Source: Bacteroidota bacterium (lineage in GTDB: Bacteria > Bacteroidota > Bacteroidia > Bacteroidales > VadinHA17). Taken from it: 35,282 bases of DNA. Numbering within the stretch: the stretch's first letter is position 1; each line of letters begins with the position of its first letter. The notes beneath the pieces are model-generated. The model searched no databases and was not told the DNA's origin. It saw only the letters and a list, made by a program, of their open reading frames with translations. Shown piece by piece: positions 27,053 through 35,282 of the stretch. The translations under genes and the position numbers were made by a program. The stretch is from positions 1-35,282 of the forward strand of contig JAUZNW010000015.1 in assembly GCA_030706785.1 (NCBI GenBank), in the 5' to 3' direction.

Positions 27053-28054
27053 TTAACCGATTCTTGCCCAGACTATCAGGACAAGGCCTATCAGGTAGAA
27101 CGTAAACATCAGTGTTAAAAGCAGGTTTGTACCTTTTGGAGCGTCCCTGAATTCCTTCCAGACAAAAATTCCCCAAAACGCTGCCACAACGGGAGCCGCG
27201 TTGCTTAAACCGTAAGAGATTGCAGGACTTGCGGCTCCCACCGACATAAAACTTGCCGAATTGCCAAGACACCAGATGGCTCCGCCCAGCATTCCGATGA
27301 GGTGTGCCCTGACTGGGCCACTGAACCATTGCGATATTTTTACAGGCTTCCCCTGAACCGGGTTCGCCATAAAAAGCGGATTCACGAGAATAGTGCTGAT
27401 TAGAGCGCCGATGGAGAAAAAGACGACCGCAGTATACGAGCTTATCTTACCGGCATCGGCAGGAGAGAAATCTGATGCCAGAGATAAAGCAACAAACCTG
27501 TAGAAGAATGCTATACAGATACCTGCCAGAAATGCGAGCAGTATACCCAGAAAAGAAGGCTTTTTCAGAAAGGTTGCCAGCTTCCTGTAAGACTGCATGC
27601 TGAAAAGTATCGCAAGGATTATGATCAAAGTACCCCCAAAAAGCAGGTAGGGATTTCCTTCTGGTTTCCCAAGATAGTTGATAAGTATGCCAAGTGTCCA
27701 TCCAATACCTCCTCCAATTGGGAATGCAACTGACATTCCGGCTATCGATATAGAGGCTACGAGTAAAAGGGTACCGACATTCCAGATAAATCCGCCAACA
27801 GCCGAGGAAAACAGATAACGCAGATCAGCCTGCTCAACATCAGGTATAAAACTACGTCCCTGACTGCCAAGGCTTCCGAATGTAAAAGCCATTAATAGGG
27901 CAAAAAGAAGAATACCTATGGAATAATCCCAGTAATAGAGTTCGAACCGCCACTCTTTACCAATAAGATTCTGAGTGTTCTGCCATGAGCCCCAGCATAT
28001 CATAGCAATAAAACAAAGGAATACTGCAAGTGAATAGTTTTGAATAAGTACCAT
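27053..28054 (-). CDS. DMT-superfamily sugar permease, probable D-apiose importer
   Basis: The 333-residue protein is almost all membrane, with about ten hydrophobic helices, and belongs to the drug/metabolite transporter superfamily in the sugar/ureide permease-like group (GRP, RhaT or UPS-type). The first helices carry AMICWGSWQNTQNL and FELYYWDYSIGILL, and FPIGGGIGWTLGILIN follows. It lies between apnL and the apiosidase, 48 bases after apnL and 13 before the next gene, so it probably imports the sugar freed by the apiosidase, by proton symport in related proteins. That cargo is inferred from context. A related permease for another small sugar is the alternative. Confidence 0.8.
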   Translation of the reverse strand: MVLIQNYSLAVFLCFIAMICWGSWQNTQNLIGKEWRFELYYWDYSIGILLFALLMAFTFGSLGSQGRSFIPDVEQADLRYLFSSAVGGFIWNVGTLLLVASISIAGMSVAFPIGGGIGWTLGILINYLGKPEGNPYLLFGGTLIIILAILFSMQSYRKLATFLKKPSFLGILLAFLAGICIAFFYRFVALSLASDFSPADAGKISSYTAVVFFSIGALISTILVNPLFMANPVQGKPVKISQWFSGPVRAHLIGMLGGAIWCLGNSASFMSVGAASPAISYGLSNAAPVVAAFWGIFVWKEFRDAPKGTNLLLTLMFTFYLIGLVLIVWARIG

Positions 28055-28102
28055 GTGAGATGGGTTAGGTGATAATAAAATTAAGAAATTATTCAGTTGG
28101 AT

Positions 28103-30070
28103 TTATTTTTTAAGCCATCCTTCGATAAAACATATCGAAAAGGGTTCCATGATCAATGGCATACCTGCCCGGACCATTTTTTCACCGGTTTCTCCTCTCC
28201 ATTTATAATTTGAAGCCGCTTCACTGTAATTGCGGCTGTTTAATTCCCGAAGCCTCATCATTCCCTTGCATCCCGTTATTATTGCTGTTATCCTGTCTTT
28301 GGTAAAATTGACAAGTATCATTCTTACTTGTTTCCCATCCGACAGTACGAGCGAATCCGCAGACAGGGGTTGTGAGCTGGATGATCCTATTACTTTTAAG
28401 GATCTGTTTGCCTGGAGGTACCTGAAAATAAAATATACCGGGAAGATCATTCCGCTGTAAGCAGGGAATTCCTGCGGCCACCGGGAACTGTATTCTCCCT
28501 GCATGATACCTCTCTCACCCGCTGTTTCGTAGTACGTGACGCCGGCAATATTATTTCTGCAGAGGTATTTCAAACTGATCGCAGTCCAGCCTGCCCCTAA
28601 TAACGACATAATTCTTGCATCGATCTGTGGCGGAATTTCGTGACCGGTAAAAGGCTCTTCTATGAAAGATAAGTTCGCATTGAATCTTCTCTGGATGTTT
28701 ACAGGCGAGATCCATATTGCAGATCCGTCTGCAAACTCTGCAGCACTTCTTACAACATCTTCCTGTGCAGCTAGGTTCTCAATCAGCGTCTGGTTATCCG
28801 ATGCATGTTCCTGAGGTTGGATTGAAAAGGTAATGAAGTCGGCCAGTCGGGCTGGCTGCCGGTTCCTGTTCAACTGTACAAAGTTGGCATTTGTACCAGT
28901 CCCTGTCTTTATATCCGGTAAAAGAGTTTTAAAAACAGGAATAACCTTTTCTGCTATTTCCTTAGGTGTTGCAGGAAATGATTTATGAAATAACAGTAAG
29001 CATAAAACCCCGGGCTGTGCAGATTTAAGCCAATCACAAAATTCCTTCGTCTGTATTTCATAATTATCATCTACAAACAGGACGAACTCGATCTTTGCTG
29101 CAAGTTTTAAAGCTTCGTCCACCGCTTTTATAGCAATCTCTTTCCATCCATTTTCGAACAACCGGACTTCGATCCTGTAATGATCAAATCTCAGCGGCCT
29201 TAGCAATCTTAATTCTGCCCCGGAGAGAGGCTCTGCCCTGGTTGCACGGGCTATCCCAATTGACGGCACTTTTACTGATATTTGCGGATCGAGTGATATT
29301 CTTGCAGCCTTCTTTTCAGACTGATTTTGAACCGGGAAATTTTCGGCCCTGAAAACAATTCTCTGCTTTATTGAAGTTCCTTCATGGACAATGACCGGAA
29401 ATGGTTCGGAAAGAGGTGTGCAGTATGTTTTAAATGAAGCATCCGTCCAGTTCCGCTGATCCTCGGTTTCAAAAACGTCTCCTTCAAAATCAAGAGAACA
29501 GGTGCCTTCAGCTACCTGCCATTTCATTGATTTAATGTCCAGAAAGGGCTGATGAGGCTGAACAAACTCCGGGAAAAGAGAGTTTTCAACAATGCCATTT
29601 GTATGTGTTATAAAACATACTTTTCCTGCTGTGTTCTCAATGGGATGGAGGATACAAAAACCTATACGATTTTTTTTGAAGGTCCTGGTCGCAATACCGT
29701 CCATGCTGAAGATGATTGAATTATCAATTCGTCCTTCAATTTCAAACCTGGCTGTAAAATCAATTTCTGCTGAGATATATCTGCAGGAGAATTCTAACCG
29801 GAATGAATCAGATCTGATGTTGTATTTTTTTTCAGATATGGCGGGTGTGATTGTCAGCCATTCAGGATCTCTCACAGAAGCATAAATCCTTCTGATCAGC
29901 TCATTGTTCCCAATTGAAATATATCTCAGGGATCCATTAGATAAATGCATGGTGAGATTACCTGCCATGAGTGAAATTTCCAAAGGATCTGCTTCAGACC
30001 TGCCGGTATTTTTTATCCGATCCGGCAATTCCCGGATATATTGCATCATTGGGTCATGTACGAAATCCAT
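28103..30070 (-). CDS. apnL: D-apionate lactonase-like protein
   Basis: The 655-residue protein has no signal peptide, so it is cytoplasmic. An N-terminal beta domain (about 1-250) carries the motif EDQRNWTDASFKTY at 203-216, which I recall as typical of ApnL. A TIM-barrel-like middle part follows (about 260-560, with GTGTNANFVQLNRNR near 390-404), then a small C-terminal beta domain. ApnL opens D-apionolactone, made by ApsD, to D-apionate. It is the first gene of the minus-strand operon, with 48 bases to the permease gene. The start could also be Met8. The family assignment is by memory of the motif and context, and a search would settle it. Confidence 0.8.
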   Translation of the reverse strand: MDFVHDPMMQYIRELPDRIKNTGRSEADPLEISLMAGNLTMHLSNGSLRYISIGNNELIRRIYASVRDPEWLTITPAISEKKYNIRSDSFRLEFSCRYISAEIDFTARFEIEGRIDNSIIFSMDGIATRTFKKNRIGFCILHPIENTAGKVCFITHTNGIVENSLFPEFVQPHQPFLDIKSMKWQVAEGTCSLDFEGDVFETEDQRNWTDASFKTYCTPLSEPFPVIVHEGTSIKQRIVFRAENFPVQNQSEKKAARISLDPQISVKVPSIGIARATRAEPLSGAELRLLRPLRFDHYRIEVRLFENGWKEIAIKAVDEALKLAAKIEFVLFVDDNYEIQTKEFCDWLKSAQPGVLCLLLFHKSFPATPKEIAEKVIPVFKTLLPDIKTGTGTNANFVQLNRNRQPARLADFITFSIQPQEHASDNQTLIENLAAQEDVVRSAAEFADGSAIWISPVNIQRRFNANLSFIEEPFTGHEIPPQIDARIMSLLGAGWTAISLKYLCRNNIAGVTYYETAGERGIMQGEYSSRWPQEFPAYSGMIFPVYFIFRYLQANRSLKVIGSSSSQPLSADSLVLSDGKQVRMILVNFTKDRITAIITGCKGMMRLRELNSRNYSEAASNYKWRGETGEKMVRAGMPLIMEPFSICFIEGWLKK

Positions 30071-30206
30071 GAGTCATTAACTTTCTGTCCTGAAAAATTA
30101 TCCTGAATAAGCTAAAAATTAGTGAGCTCAAAGGCCGGAGAATAAAAAATAAAATTGAAATTTATATAAAAACTTCATTAGAAGCCTGAGAATTTAATAT
30201 TTACCT
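30071..30206. promoter_or_regulatory. Divergent promoter region of the apiose operon and a lipoprotein gene
   Basis: This 136-base AT-rich spacer lies between apnL (minus) and an alpha/alpha-toroid-like lipoprotein (plus), so it must hold promoters for both. I see no perfect Bacteroidota promoter, and no clear operator palindrome. No regulator gene is adjacent. Confidence 0.45.
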
Positions 30207-31823
30207 ATGAAAAGATTGATTTACATATTATTTGGAGTGTTCTTAATGCTTGAGTGCTCCCATAAAGGAAAAGTATCAACAGTACAGCCTTCAAATGACA
30301 CAGTACTTATCAGTGATACGATTCAGTACCATCCGGTAAGGGTAAGCAGACTGGACGGGTCTATATTACCGTGGTTCTCGGCCGATAAGGGTAAGTCGTT
30401 CGATACTGTGTTAATGCTTGTCTGGAATTTCTGGAAAAACATGGAAACGGACTCAAATGGGCTGAAGTACTACATGAATCATCAGGTGTGGAAACCGCAA
30501 CATGATATGAGAGGCCTGGGAGGTGACCAGATTAACATGGCGCTGTCTTCATGGGCTTTACTCTATGCATATGCCGGTGATACTGAGGTAGTTAAAAATA
30601 TGAGATACCTCGCTGATACTTACCTGGCAAGATCATTGTCAGCACCTACTGACAGCTGGCCTTTCATTCCTTACCCGTACAATACTGATGTTCATTTGGG
30701 TATATATGATGGCGACATGAGGAACGGGAAATTTATTACACAGCCTGATAAGGCCGGAAGTTTCGGATATGAACTGATAACCTTGTACAAGATCACCGGA
30801 AACAAAAATTACCTGGAAGCGGCCAAACAGATAGCTGGAACGCTCATCAGCAAACTGCAAAAAGGAGATGAGACAAGGTCTCCGCTACCGTTCAGGGTGA
30901 ATGCAAGAACTGGACAACCGGGATATCTGACTGAAGATACAAGATCAGGTAAACTGGTACAGCCTGCATTGTATACTTCAAACTGGACAGGCACCATGAT
31001 GCTGCTTGAGGAATTGAAGAAGCTGGATTCTGAGAAGAAGGTGTATTATGAGACAGCCTTTAATAGAATACTTGACTGGATGAAATCATACCCTCTCAAA
31101 ACAAATAAATGGGGACCCTTTTTTGAGGATGTCCCCGGCTGGAGCAATACCCAGACCAATGCTATCACATTTGCCATGTTTATTCTGAACCATCGTGACC
31201 TTTTTCCTGAATGGAAAAAGGATGTAAAAAGCATAATTGACTGGACCTATTCAGAACTAGGAAACCACGATTATGAAAAATACAAGGTGGTAGTGATGAA
31301 TGAGCAGACCGTGTACAGGGTCCCGGGTAACAGTCACTCTTCGAGACAGGGATCTGTCGAGCTGATGTATGCTGTACTCTCAGGCGATACCTCATATACT
31401 AAAAATGCAATCCGTACCCTGAACTGGGCTACCTATACAGTTGCCGGTGACGGCCGTAACCGTTATATCCGCGATGATATCTGGCTGACAGACGGTTATG
31501 GCGATTATGTCCGTCATTATCTCAGAGCAATGGCTGCCATGCCTGAGCTGGCTCCTCCCGGCAGGAACAGGTTACTGGGATCAAATTCGGTTGTGAAGTA
31601 TATCAGATACCTATCAGGATCAATAACTTACACCACCTATGATCCAGAATCAAGGGAGGTGCTGCGTCTGACTTCCAGGCCAGTATCTGTCATGGTCAAT
31701 GGGGCAAAGCTGAGTGAATCAACAGGCAGCACCGGAGAAGGGTGGAACTGGGAACCTCTTGGTACCGGAGGAATTTTAAGGATCTGTCACTCATCCGGAG
31801 TGAATGTAAAAATAGTTCTTTAA
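30207..31823 (+). CDS. Alpha/alpha-toroid-like lipoprotein, unknown glycan-active enzyme
   Basis: The 538-residue protein has a lipoprotein signal (lipobox LECS, Cys17). The main part, about 70-430, is a row of helical hairpins of the six-hairpin-glycosidase kind: SSWALLYAYAGD, FGYELITLYKITGNKNYLEA, NWTGTMMLLEELKKL, NTQTNAITFAMFILNHRDLF and SVELMYAVLSGDTSY. A C-terminal beta domain (about 460-538) follows. I do not recognise a catalytic motif or a named family. Similar folds include glycoside hydrolases, uronyl epimerases and lyases. It is divergent from the apiose operon and may share its control. Its stop overlaps the stop of the methyltransferase gene by 4 bases. Confidence 0.65.
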   Translation: MKRLIYILFGVFLMLECSHKGKVSTVQPSNDTVLISDTIQYHPVRVSRLDGSILPWFSADKGKSFDTVLMLVWNFWKNMETDSNGLKYYMNHQVWKPQHDMRGLGGDQINMALSSWALLYAYAGDTEVVKNMRYLADTYLARSLSAPTDSWPFIPYPYNTDVHLGIYDGDMRNGKFITQPDKAGSFGYELITLYKITGNKNYLEAAKQIAGTLISKLQKGDETRSPLPFRVNARTGQPGYLTEDTRSGKLVQPALYTSNWTGTMMLLEELKKLDSEKKVYYETAFNRILDWMKSYPLKTNKWGPFFEDVPGWSNTQTNAITFAMFILNHRDLFPEWKKDVKSIIDWTYSELGNHDYEKYKVVVMNEQTVYRVPGNSHSSRQGSVELMYAVLSGDTSYTKNAIRTLNWATYTVAGDGRNRYIRDDIWLTDGYGDYVRHYLRAMAAMPELAPPGRNRLLGSNSVVKYIRYLSGSITYTTYDPESREVLRLTSRPVSVMVNGAKLSESTGSTGEGWNWEPLGTGGILRICHSSGVNVKIVL

Positions 31824-32821
31824 AGGATTGAGGCTTTCCTCATAGCCAGAAGGTTTTTATGAGGGGTCAGAACTGTTATTTCACAGCCGGCAGCAAGCAG
31901 ATATTTCTGATCTTTATATTTTTCAACCAAGGCTCTTGAAAAGCTGTAGACTTCTTCTTCTGATTTATCCTGGACAAATACCGGATTAATATTTCCACCC
32001 AGTACAACATTGTTCCCAAGGATATCTCTTGCCCTGTCCAAATCAACCTGCCAGTCAAGATCAATGATATCAGTATTTAGATCTTTCAATGATTCAAGCA
32101 GATGTGTTATATCGCCGCAGATGTGCAATTTAACGGAAGTTCCTGATTCGTGGATATATGAAATAAGTTCCATGTGCCTTTGTTTAATATAGGTGTCATA
32201 GGTACACTTATCGATCTGTGAGCAAATTGCATCCCCGATACCGATAAGATCACAGCCGGCTTCGATCTGTGCCCCGGCAAAATCCTTCGCGGTGATCATG
32301 CATTTGTCTATCAGTGAATTTGAGAGGTCAGGGTCTGTCATCAGATAGTAAAGCATCTCACTGACCCCGGTAAGATCGCATGCCTCAGCAAGTGGCCCTT
32401 CAATCCATCCGCTGACCGGGACACTGCCTTTAAGAAGCTTCTTATAATATTCTGCCCCTTTTATCCTGTCGAGGGTCCGTTCACATTTATAGACATCCGG
32501 ATTACGAAGATCTCTGACATCCTCAGGCGTTTTCACAATATTATTAAGACACCTTGGGACCCCTTCCTCAATATACTCAATCCTTGCTCCGAAAGCCGAA
32601 GTTTCACGATAAGGATCGGAGATCAGAGAGACCATGTCTGTATCGAAATATTCCATTGCCCGTATATTGCTTTCAACCAGGATCTTATAATCTGAAGCAA
32701 ATTTGCCGTAGGTTGTACGATTGAATCTTGCAGCAAAATGCATGAGGATAGGGCGGAAAAATACTTTATTCCCATTTTTACTGCCGCTTAATAATGACCT
32801 GTACTGTTCAAGTTTATTCAT
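31820..32821 (-). CDS. URO-D/MtaA-like zinc methyltransferase
   Basis: The 333-residue cytoplasmic protein has the uroporphyrinogen-decarboxylase fold. A likely zinc site is visible: His233 and Cys235 in KLHICGD and Cys313 in AAGCEI, the His-x-Cys...Cys pattern of MtaA/CmuA-type corrinoid methyltransferases. True HemE enzymes lack this site. Such enzymes move a methyl group between a corrinoid protein and a thiol. No corrinoid protein is encoded nearby. It follows a DUF6259 gene by 52 bases on the same strand. Removal of methyl groups from methylated sugars is a possible role but is only inferred from the glycosidase neighbours. Confidence 0.72.
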   Translation of the reverse strand: MNKLEQYRSLLSGSKNGNKVFFRPILMHFAARFNRTTYGKFASDYKILVESNIRAMEYFDTDMVSLISDPYRETSAFGARIEYIEEGVPRCLNNIVKTPEDVRDLRNPDVYKCERTLDRIKGAEYYKKLLKGSVPVSGWIEGPLAEACDLTGVSEMLYYLMTDPDLSNSLIDKCMITAKDFAGAQIEAGCDLIGIGDAICSQIDKCTYDTYIKQRHMELISYIHESGTSVKLHICGDITHLLESLKDLNTDIIDLDWQVDLDRARDILGNNVVLGGNINPVFVQDKSEEEVYSFSRALVEKYKDQKYLLAAGCEITVLTPHKNLLAMRKASIL

Positions 32822-32873
32822 TTTCCTGTACCTGTTAATTTGAAGTTCCCGTCATTGCAGTCAGAACCACCGG

Positions 32874-34691
32874 TTAAATTCCATTTGCGATATCAAACAT
32901 TTTTTCTACAGCAGGATTCGGATTTGAAATTTCATCAGGTCTCCGGATAACTATTGTAGGTATACCACCGTGTTCAAGATGAATTTTCATTCTTATTTCC
33001 TCATCTTTATTTTTCCCGCTTAAGCCACTGTAACCTATTATTTTACATAATTTCCCGAAAAGCAGCTGGTTGAGATCACACCCGCCGGTTCTCTCAATAC
33101 CTTCAATAGAGCTTTGCCAGCTTTTAAAGAGATGAGCCTGAGCGAAAGAAAGTCCCTGCATGGTTATTTCATTCAGCCCTTCTCCCGCTACAACTACGCC
33201 ATTATCAAGCGATCCCATATGTTCGATAAGCAGCTTCATTCCTTCTGTGGAGCTTGTAGATTCGATAAGGCTGTTGTACAGGTTGAGAGTAACGAGTGTG
33301 ACATCAATGAAAATAGTGTCAAGCCTCAGTTCCACAACTGCTTTATGTATATTCTCTCCAAGTATTGACCTCCACATTGACAATCCCGGATGGACCTTAA
33401 CCATCACATTGTTCTCCCTGTTATACATGCGGCTGAAGTTTGATTCAGGAACTCCGATGGATCTGCCCTCGATCCAGCTCCAGCCCTTGATCTGTTTGGT
33501 TTCAAGATCGCGGTACTGGAAATCACGGATAAGATTATATACCGGATTTGAAGGATCCATATCATTTGCATTGAAGTGGGGCATGACATGGAATCCGTCC
33601 TGCTGACATTTCTTAATAAATGCTCTCCCTTTTTCACTCGGATTATAGTCAGGATAATTCTGATCATATTTATCAGTTCTCCAGTCAGGGTAGTGGATCA
33701 GGACTTTGGATGGTGATATCTTTTTTGAAAGGGCATCGAGTATTGCCGGATCACCGGGGCACCAGCTGAGAGCGAGCCTTATATTATTGATCCATGATCT
33801 GCGGTTAGCTTCAGCTTTTTCCAGCTCATAGGCTGCCCAGAGCCACTCCCGGTATTTCCGGGCAGGGACATGCCAGTCTCCTTCAAAAACATTTATTCTC
33901 CAGCATAAGCCGCCTGCTGCCAGATTATTATCTATCGGGCCATATGCCTCTGAGTCAAGCCCAAGGACAAAGGGATAATTTGCCGAACCGACCTTAAGGG
34001 CTTTGTACCTGTATTTATTGTCCCTGGTATAAATACAGAATCCACCTGCAGGCGACTGAATGATTGCCAGTCCGGCTTCCCAGTAAAATGGCCAGGGCCA
34101 TCTTGTATTACTGATAAGTTTATCATCAAGCTTAAGCTTTATTCCCTGGAAGAATGGCGCCACCAGATCAAGCTCAGGCCTGATCCCAGGAATATTCCAT
34201 CTGCATGCAATCACACCGGGCCGCGATGAAAAGGCTGATGGTTCAACAAGCAGGTCTCCCGTCATATCATCAGTGTATATCGAAACAACCCCATCGCCAT
34301 GCCAGCAATTGAAAAAAATCTCGACCCGCTGATCCGATACCTGGTGAAGCCTGATTCTGGTGAAGTTCTTTTCATTGAATTCTACGATCTCATTACCAGG
34401 ATATATGAGTTGAAGGGCGGCATGATCTGCTGTATTGAATTCATTTATATACTCTTCCCCGCTTTTTTTGTTTTTAAGGGAAGTCAGTAATCCCCCGGAA
34501 ATAGTTGCAGATAATGTGGCTGTATCTATATAAATTCCGTTATCCCGTATAGAAACTGTTGATATATAGTTATCCGCAATTACACTTCCCTTTACCGGTT
34601 TTGATCCGGCATCCATGTGACTGATTGATGATGCCAGCGGTGTGAAGGCCAGGATACCGCCTGATTTCCTGATGAAATTTCTTCTTTTCAT
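32874..34691 (-). CDS. DUF6259 family glycosidase-like protein, Tat-exported
   Basis: I choose ATG 34691 (605 residues) because it gives a clean twin-arginine signal, MKRRNFIRKSGGILAFTPLA; an alternative TTG at 34709 would overlap the upstream stop. The order is an N-terminal beta domain with FNCWHGDGVVSIYTDD, a central part with WPFYWEAGLAI and VFEGDWHVPARKYREW, and a barrel with VLIHYPDWR and DTIFIDVTL. Asp463 and Glu504 (AGEGLNE) are candidate catalytic residues. DUF6259 proteins resemble GH36/GH101-type enzymes, but the substrate is not known. The upstream partial gene also looks like a glycoside hydrolase, so a shared substrate is likely. Confidence 0.75.
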   Translation of the reverse strand: MKRRNFIRKSGGILAFTPLASSISHMDAGSKPVKGSVIADNYISTVSIRDNGIYIDTATLSATISGGLLTSLKNKKSGEEYINEFNTADHAALQLIYPGNEIVEFNEKNFTRIRLHQVSDQRVEIFFNCWHGDGVVSIYTDDMTGDLLVEPSAFSSRPGVIACRWNIPGIRPELDLVAPFFQGIKLKLDDKLISNTRWPWPFYWEAGLAIIQSPAGGFCIYTRDNKYRYKALKVGSANYPFVLGLDSEAYGPIDNNLAAGGLCWRINVFEGDWHVPARKYREWLWAAYELEKAEANRRSWINNIRLALSWCPGDPAILDALSKKISPSKVLIHYPDWRTDKYDQNYPDYNPSEKGRAFIKKCQQDGFHVMPHFNANDMDPSNPVYNLIRDFQYRDLETKQIKGWSWIEGRSIGVPESNFSRMYNRENNVMVKVHPGLSMWRSILGENIHKAVVELRLDTIFIDVTLVTLNLYNSLIESTSSTEGMKLLIEHMGSLDNGVVVAGEGLNEITMQGLSFAQAHLFKSWQSSIEGIERTGGCDLNQLLFGKLCKIIGYSGLSGKNKDEEIRMKIHLEHGGIPTIVIRRPDEISNPNPAVEKMFDIANGI

Positions 34692-34705
34692 ATTCCGGTT
34701 ATTTT

Positions 34706-35282
34706 TCAATATATCTGCCTTATCTCGAACACGTTTCCGTCATAATCATTTGTCAGGATTACATTAAATCCTTCGGTTGCCAGTTGCTTCCCTGTCAGGA
34801 CAGTCACAGATTTTCCCAGCGGTGCCAGCAGGACTGAATATCTTTTGTATGGATCGAGACCGGGGAAAGTTACAATCCTGGATTTTTCCCTGGATCCCTG
34901 CCTGAAGACTCCCAGGATTCCTCCGTTCTTTTTTTCGGTGTTAATGCGTGCCCAGGCATCCCAGGAACCTTCAGCCGGTTCCCCGAAACCGGGAAGATCC
35001 TGCCTGAAAGACATATAATCATACTTACCCTGCATGCTTACCATCCAGTCAGCCCACTTCTTTATTTCTGCCCTTTTCTCCTGTGACAGCTTTCTTGGAT
35101 CACCGAGAACGATAGGAAGTGTCCCTATCAGTGATTTCAGGTCGAAATCGAAGTTTTTACTGTCAAGAGGAAGGTTTCCTATCACGAGTGATCCTGCCGG
35201 TACTGCAGGAGATCGCCACCATGCCAGTTGCCTCATTCTGAGAGCTCCGGTCGGGAATGGCTCTTCAATGTTCGACAGCCAG
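34706..35282 (-). CDS. C-terminal part of a probable exported glycoside hydrolase
   Basis: The frame is open to the right edge and the first 15 codons (from 35281) read in phase with the first visible Met, so this is the C-terminal end (about 190 residues) of a longer protein. It has the look of the end of a catalytic barrel (AWWRSPAVPAGSLVIGNLP, LIGTLPIVLGDPRKLS and KWADWMVSMQGKYDYMSF) followed by a C-terminal beta domain (LLAPLGKSVTVLTGKQL, GFNVILTNDYDGNVFEI). It resembles the end of GH36- or GH97-like enzymes, but I cannot name the family. Its stop lies 14 bases before the ATG of the DUF6259 gene, so the two are likely co-transcribed. Confidence 0.55.
   Translation of the reverse strand, partial: WLSNIEEPFPTGALRMRQLAWWRSPAVPAGSLVIGNLPLDSKNFDFDLKSLIGTLPIVLGDPRKLSQEKRAEIKKWADWMVSMQGKYDYMSFRQDLPGFGEPAEGSWDAWARINTEKKNGGILGVFRQGSREKSRIVTFPGLDPYKRYSVLLAPLGKSVTVLTGKQLATEGFNVILTNDYDGNVFEIRQIY

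Noticed and set aside
31820-32821. Uroporphyrinogen decarboxylase (HemE)
   Set aside because: The His-x-Cys and third Cys form a zinc site typical of MtaA-like methyltransferases, and no heme genes are nearby.

Overview
The window reads as a chromosomal segment of a saccharolytic member of the Bacteroidota (probably Bacteroidales-like). Support comes from the many lipoproteins with Bacteroidota-style signal peptides, a TonB-dependent receptor with an STN/carboxypeptidase-regulatory N-terminus, DUF4249 and DUF6340 proteins, Tat-exported sugar isomerase and DUF6259 proteins, and several glycoside hydrolases. No rRNA, tRNA, transposase, integrase, phage gene or CRISPR array was seen. No SusC/SusD pair or ECF/anti-sigma pair is present.

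Layout. (1) 1-4663, minus strand: histidine ammonia-lyase, an M2-like zinc peptidase lipoprotein and a large lipoprotein cut by the window edge; a plausible peptide/histidine use cluster. (2) 4943-8533, plus strand: a DUF1080 lipoprotein, a DUF6340 lipoprotein and a GH29 alpha-L-fucosidase. The spacers here hold short degenerate tandem words. (3) 8918-18057, plus strand: a tight cell-envelope cassette of a 244-aa exported unknown, a TonB-dependent receptor, a DUF4249 lipoprotein, an MG2/plug-like exported protein, and two more DUF4249 copies. A 384-base AT-rich leader with a 22-base perfect palindrome precedes it. (4) 18257-19210: a Tat-exported xylose-isomerase-like TIM barrel protein. (5) 30070 down to 19234, minus strand: eight closely spaced genes that I read as a D-apiose release and catabolism operon: D-apionate lactonase (apnL), a DMT-type sugar permease, a GH140-type apiosidase, a 3-oxo-isoapionate decarboxylase-like TIM barrel (oiaC), a D-apiose dehydrogenase-like Gfo/Idh/MocA enzyme (apsD), a D-apionate oxidoisomerase-like enzyme (apnO), a sialate O-acetylesterase-type SGNH esterase and a GH92 enzyme. 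(6) 30207-31823, plus strand, divergent from that operon: an alpha/alpha-toroid-like lipoprotein of unknown function. (7) 35282 down to 31820, minus strand: the C-terminal part of a probable glycoside hydrolase, a Tat-exported DUF6259 glycosidase-like protein and a URO-D/MtaA-like methyltransferase.

How it may work together. In region 5 the apiosidase frees D-apiose from an apiose-bearing glycan or glycoside (for example rhamnogalacturonan II, apiogalacturonan or plant apiosides). The permease would import it. ApsD oxidises it to the lactone, ApnL opens the lactone to D-apionate, ApnO makes 3-oxo-isoapionate, and the OiaC-like enzyme decarboxylates that to L-erythrulose. The later kinase and isomerase steps are not in the window. 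The esterase and GH92 would strip other decorations. The TonB/DUF4249 cassette is a separate envelope system of unknown cargo and is the least understood part of the window. All assignments come from reading the sequence, without database searches.
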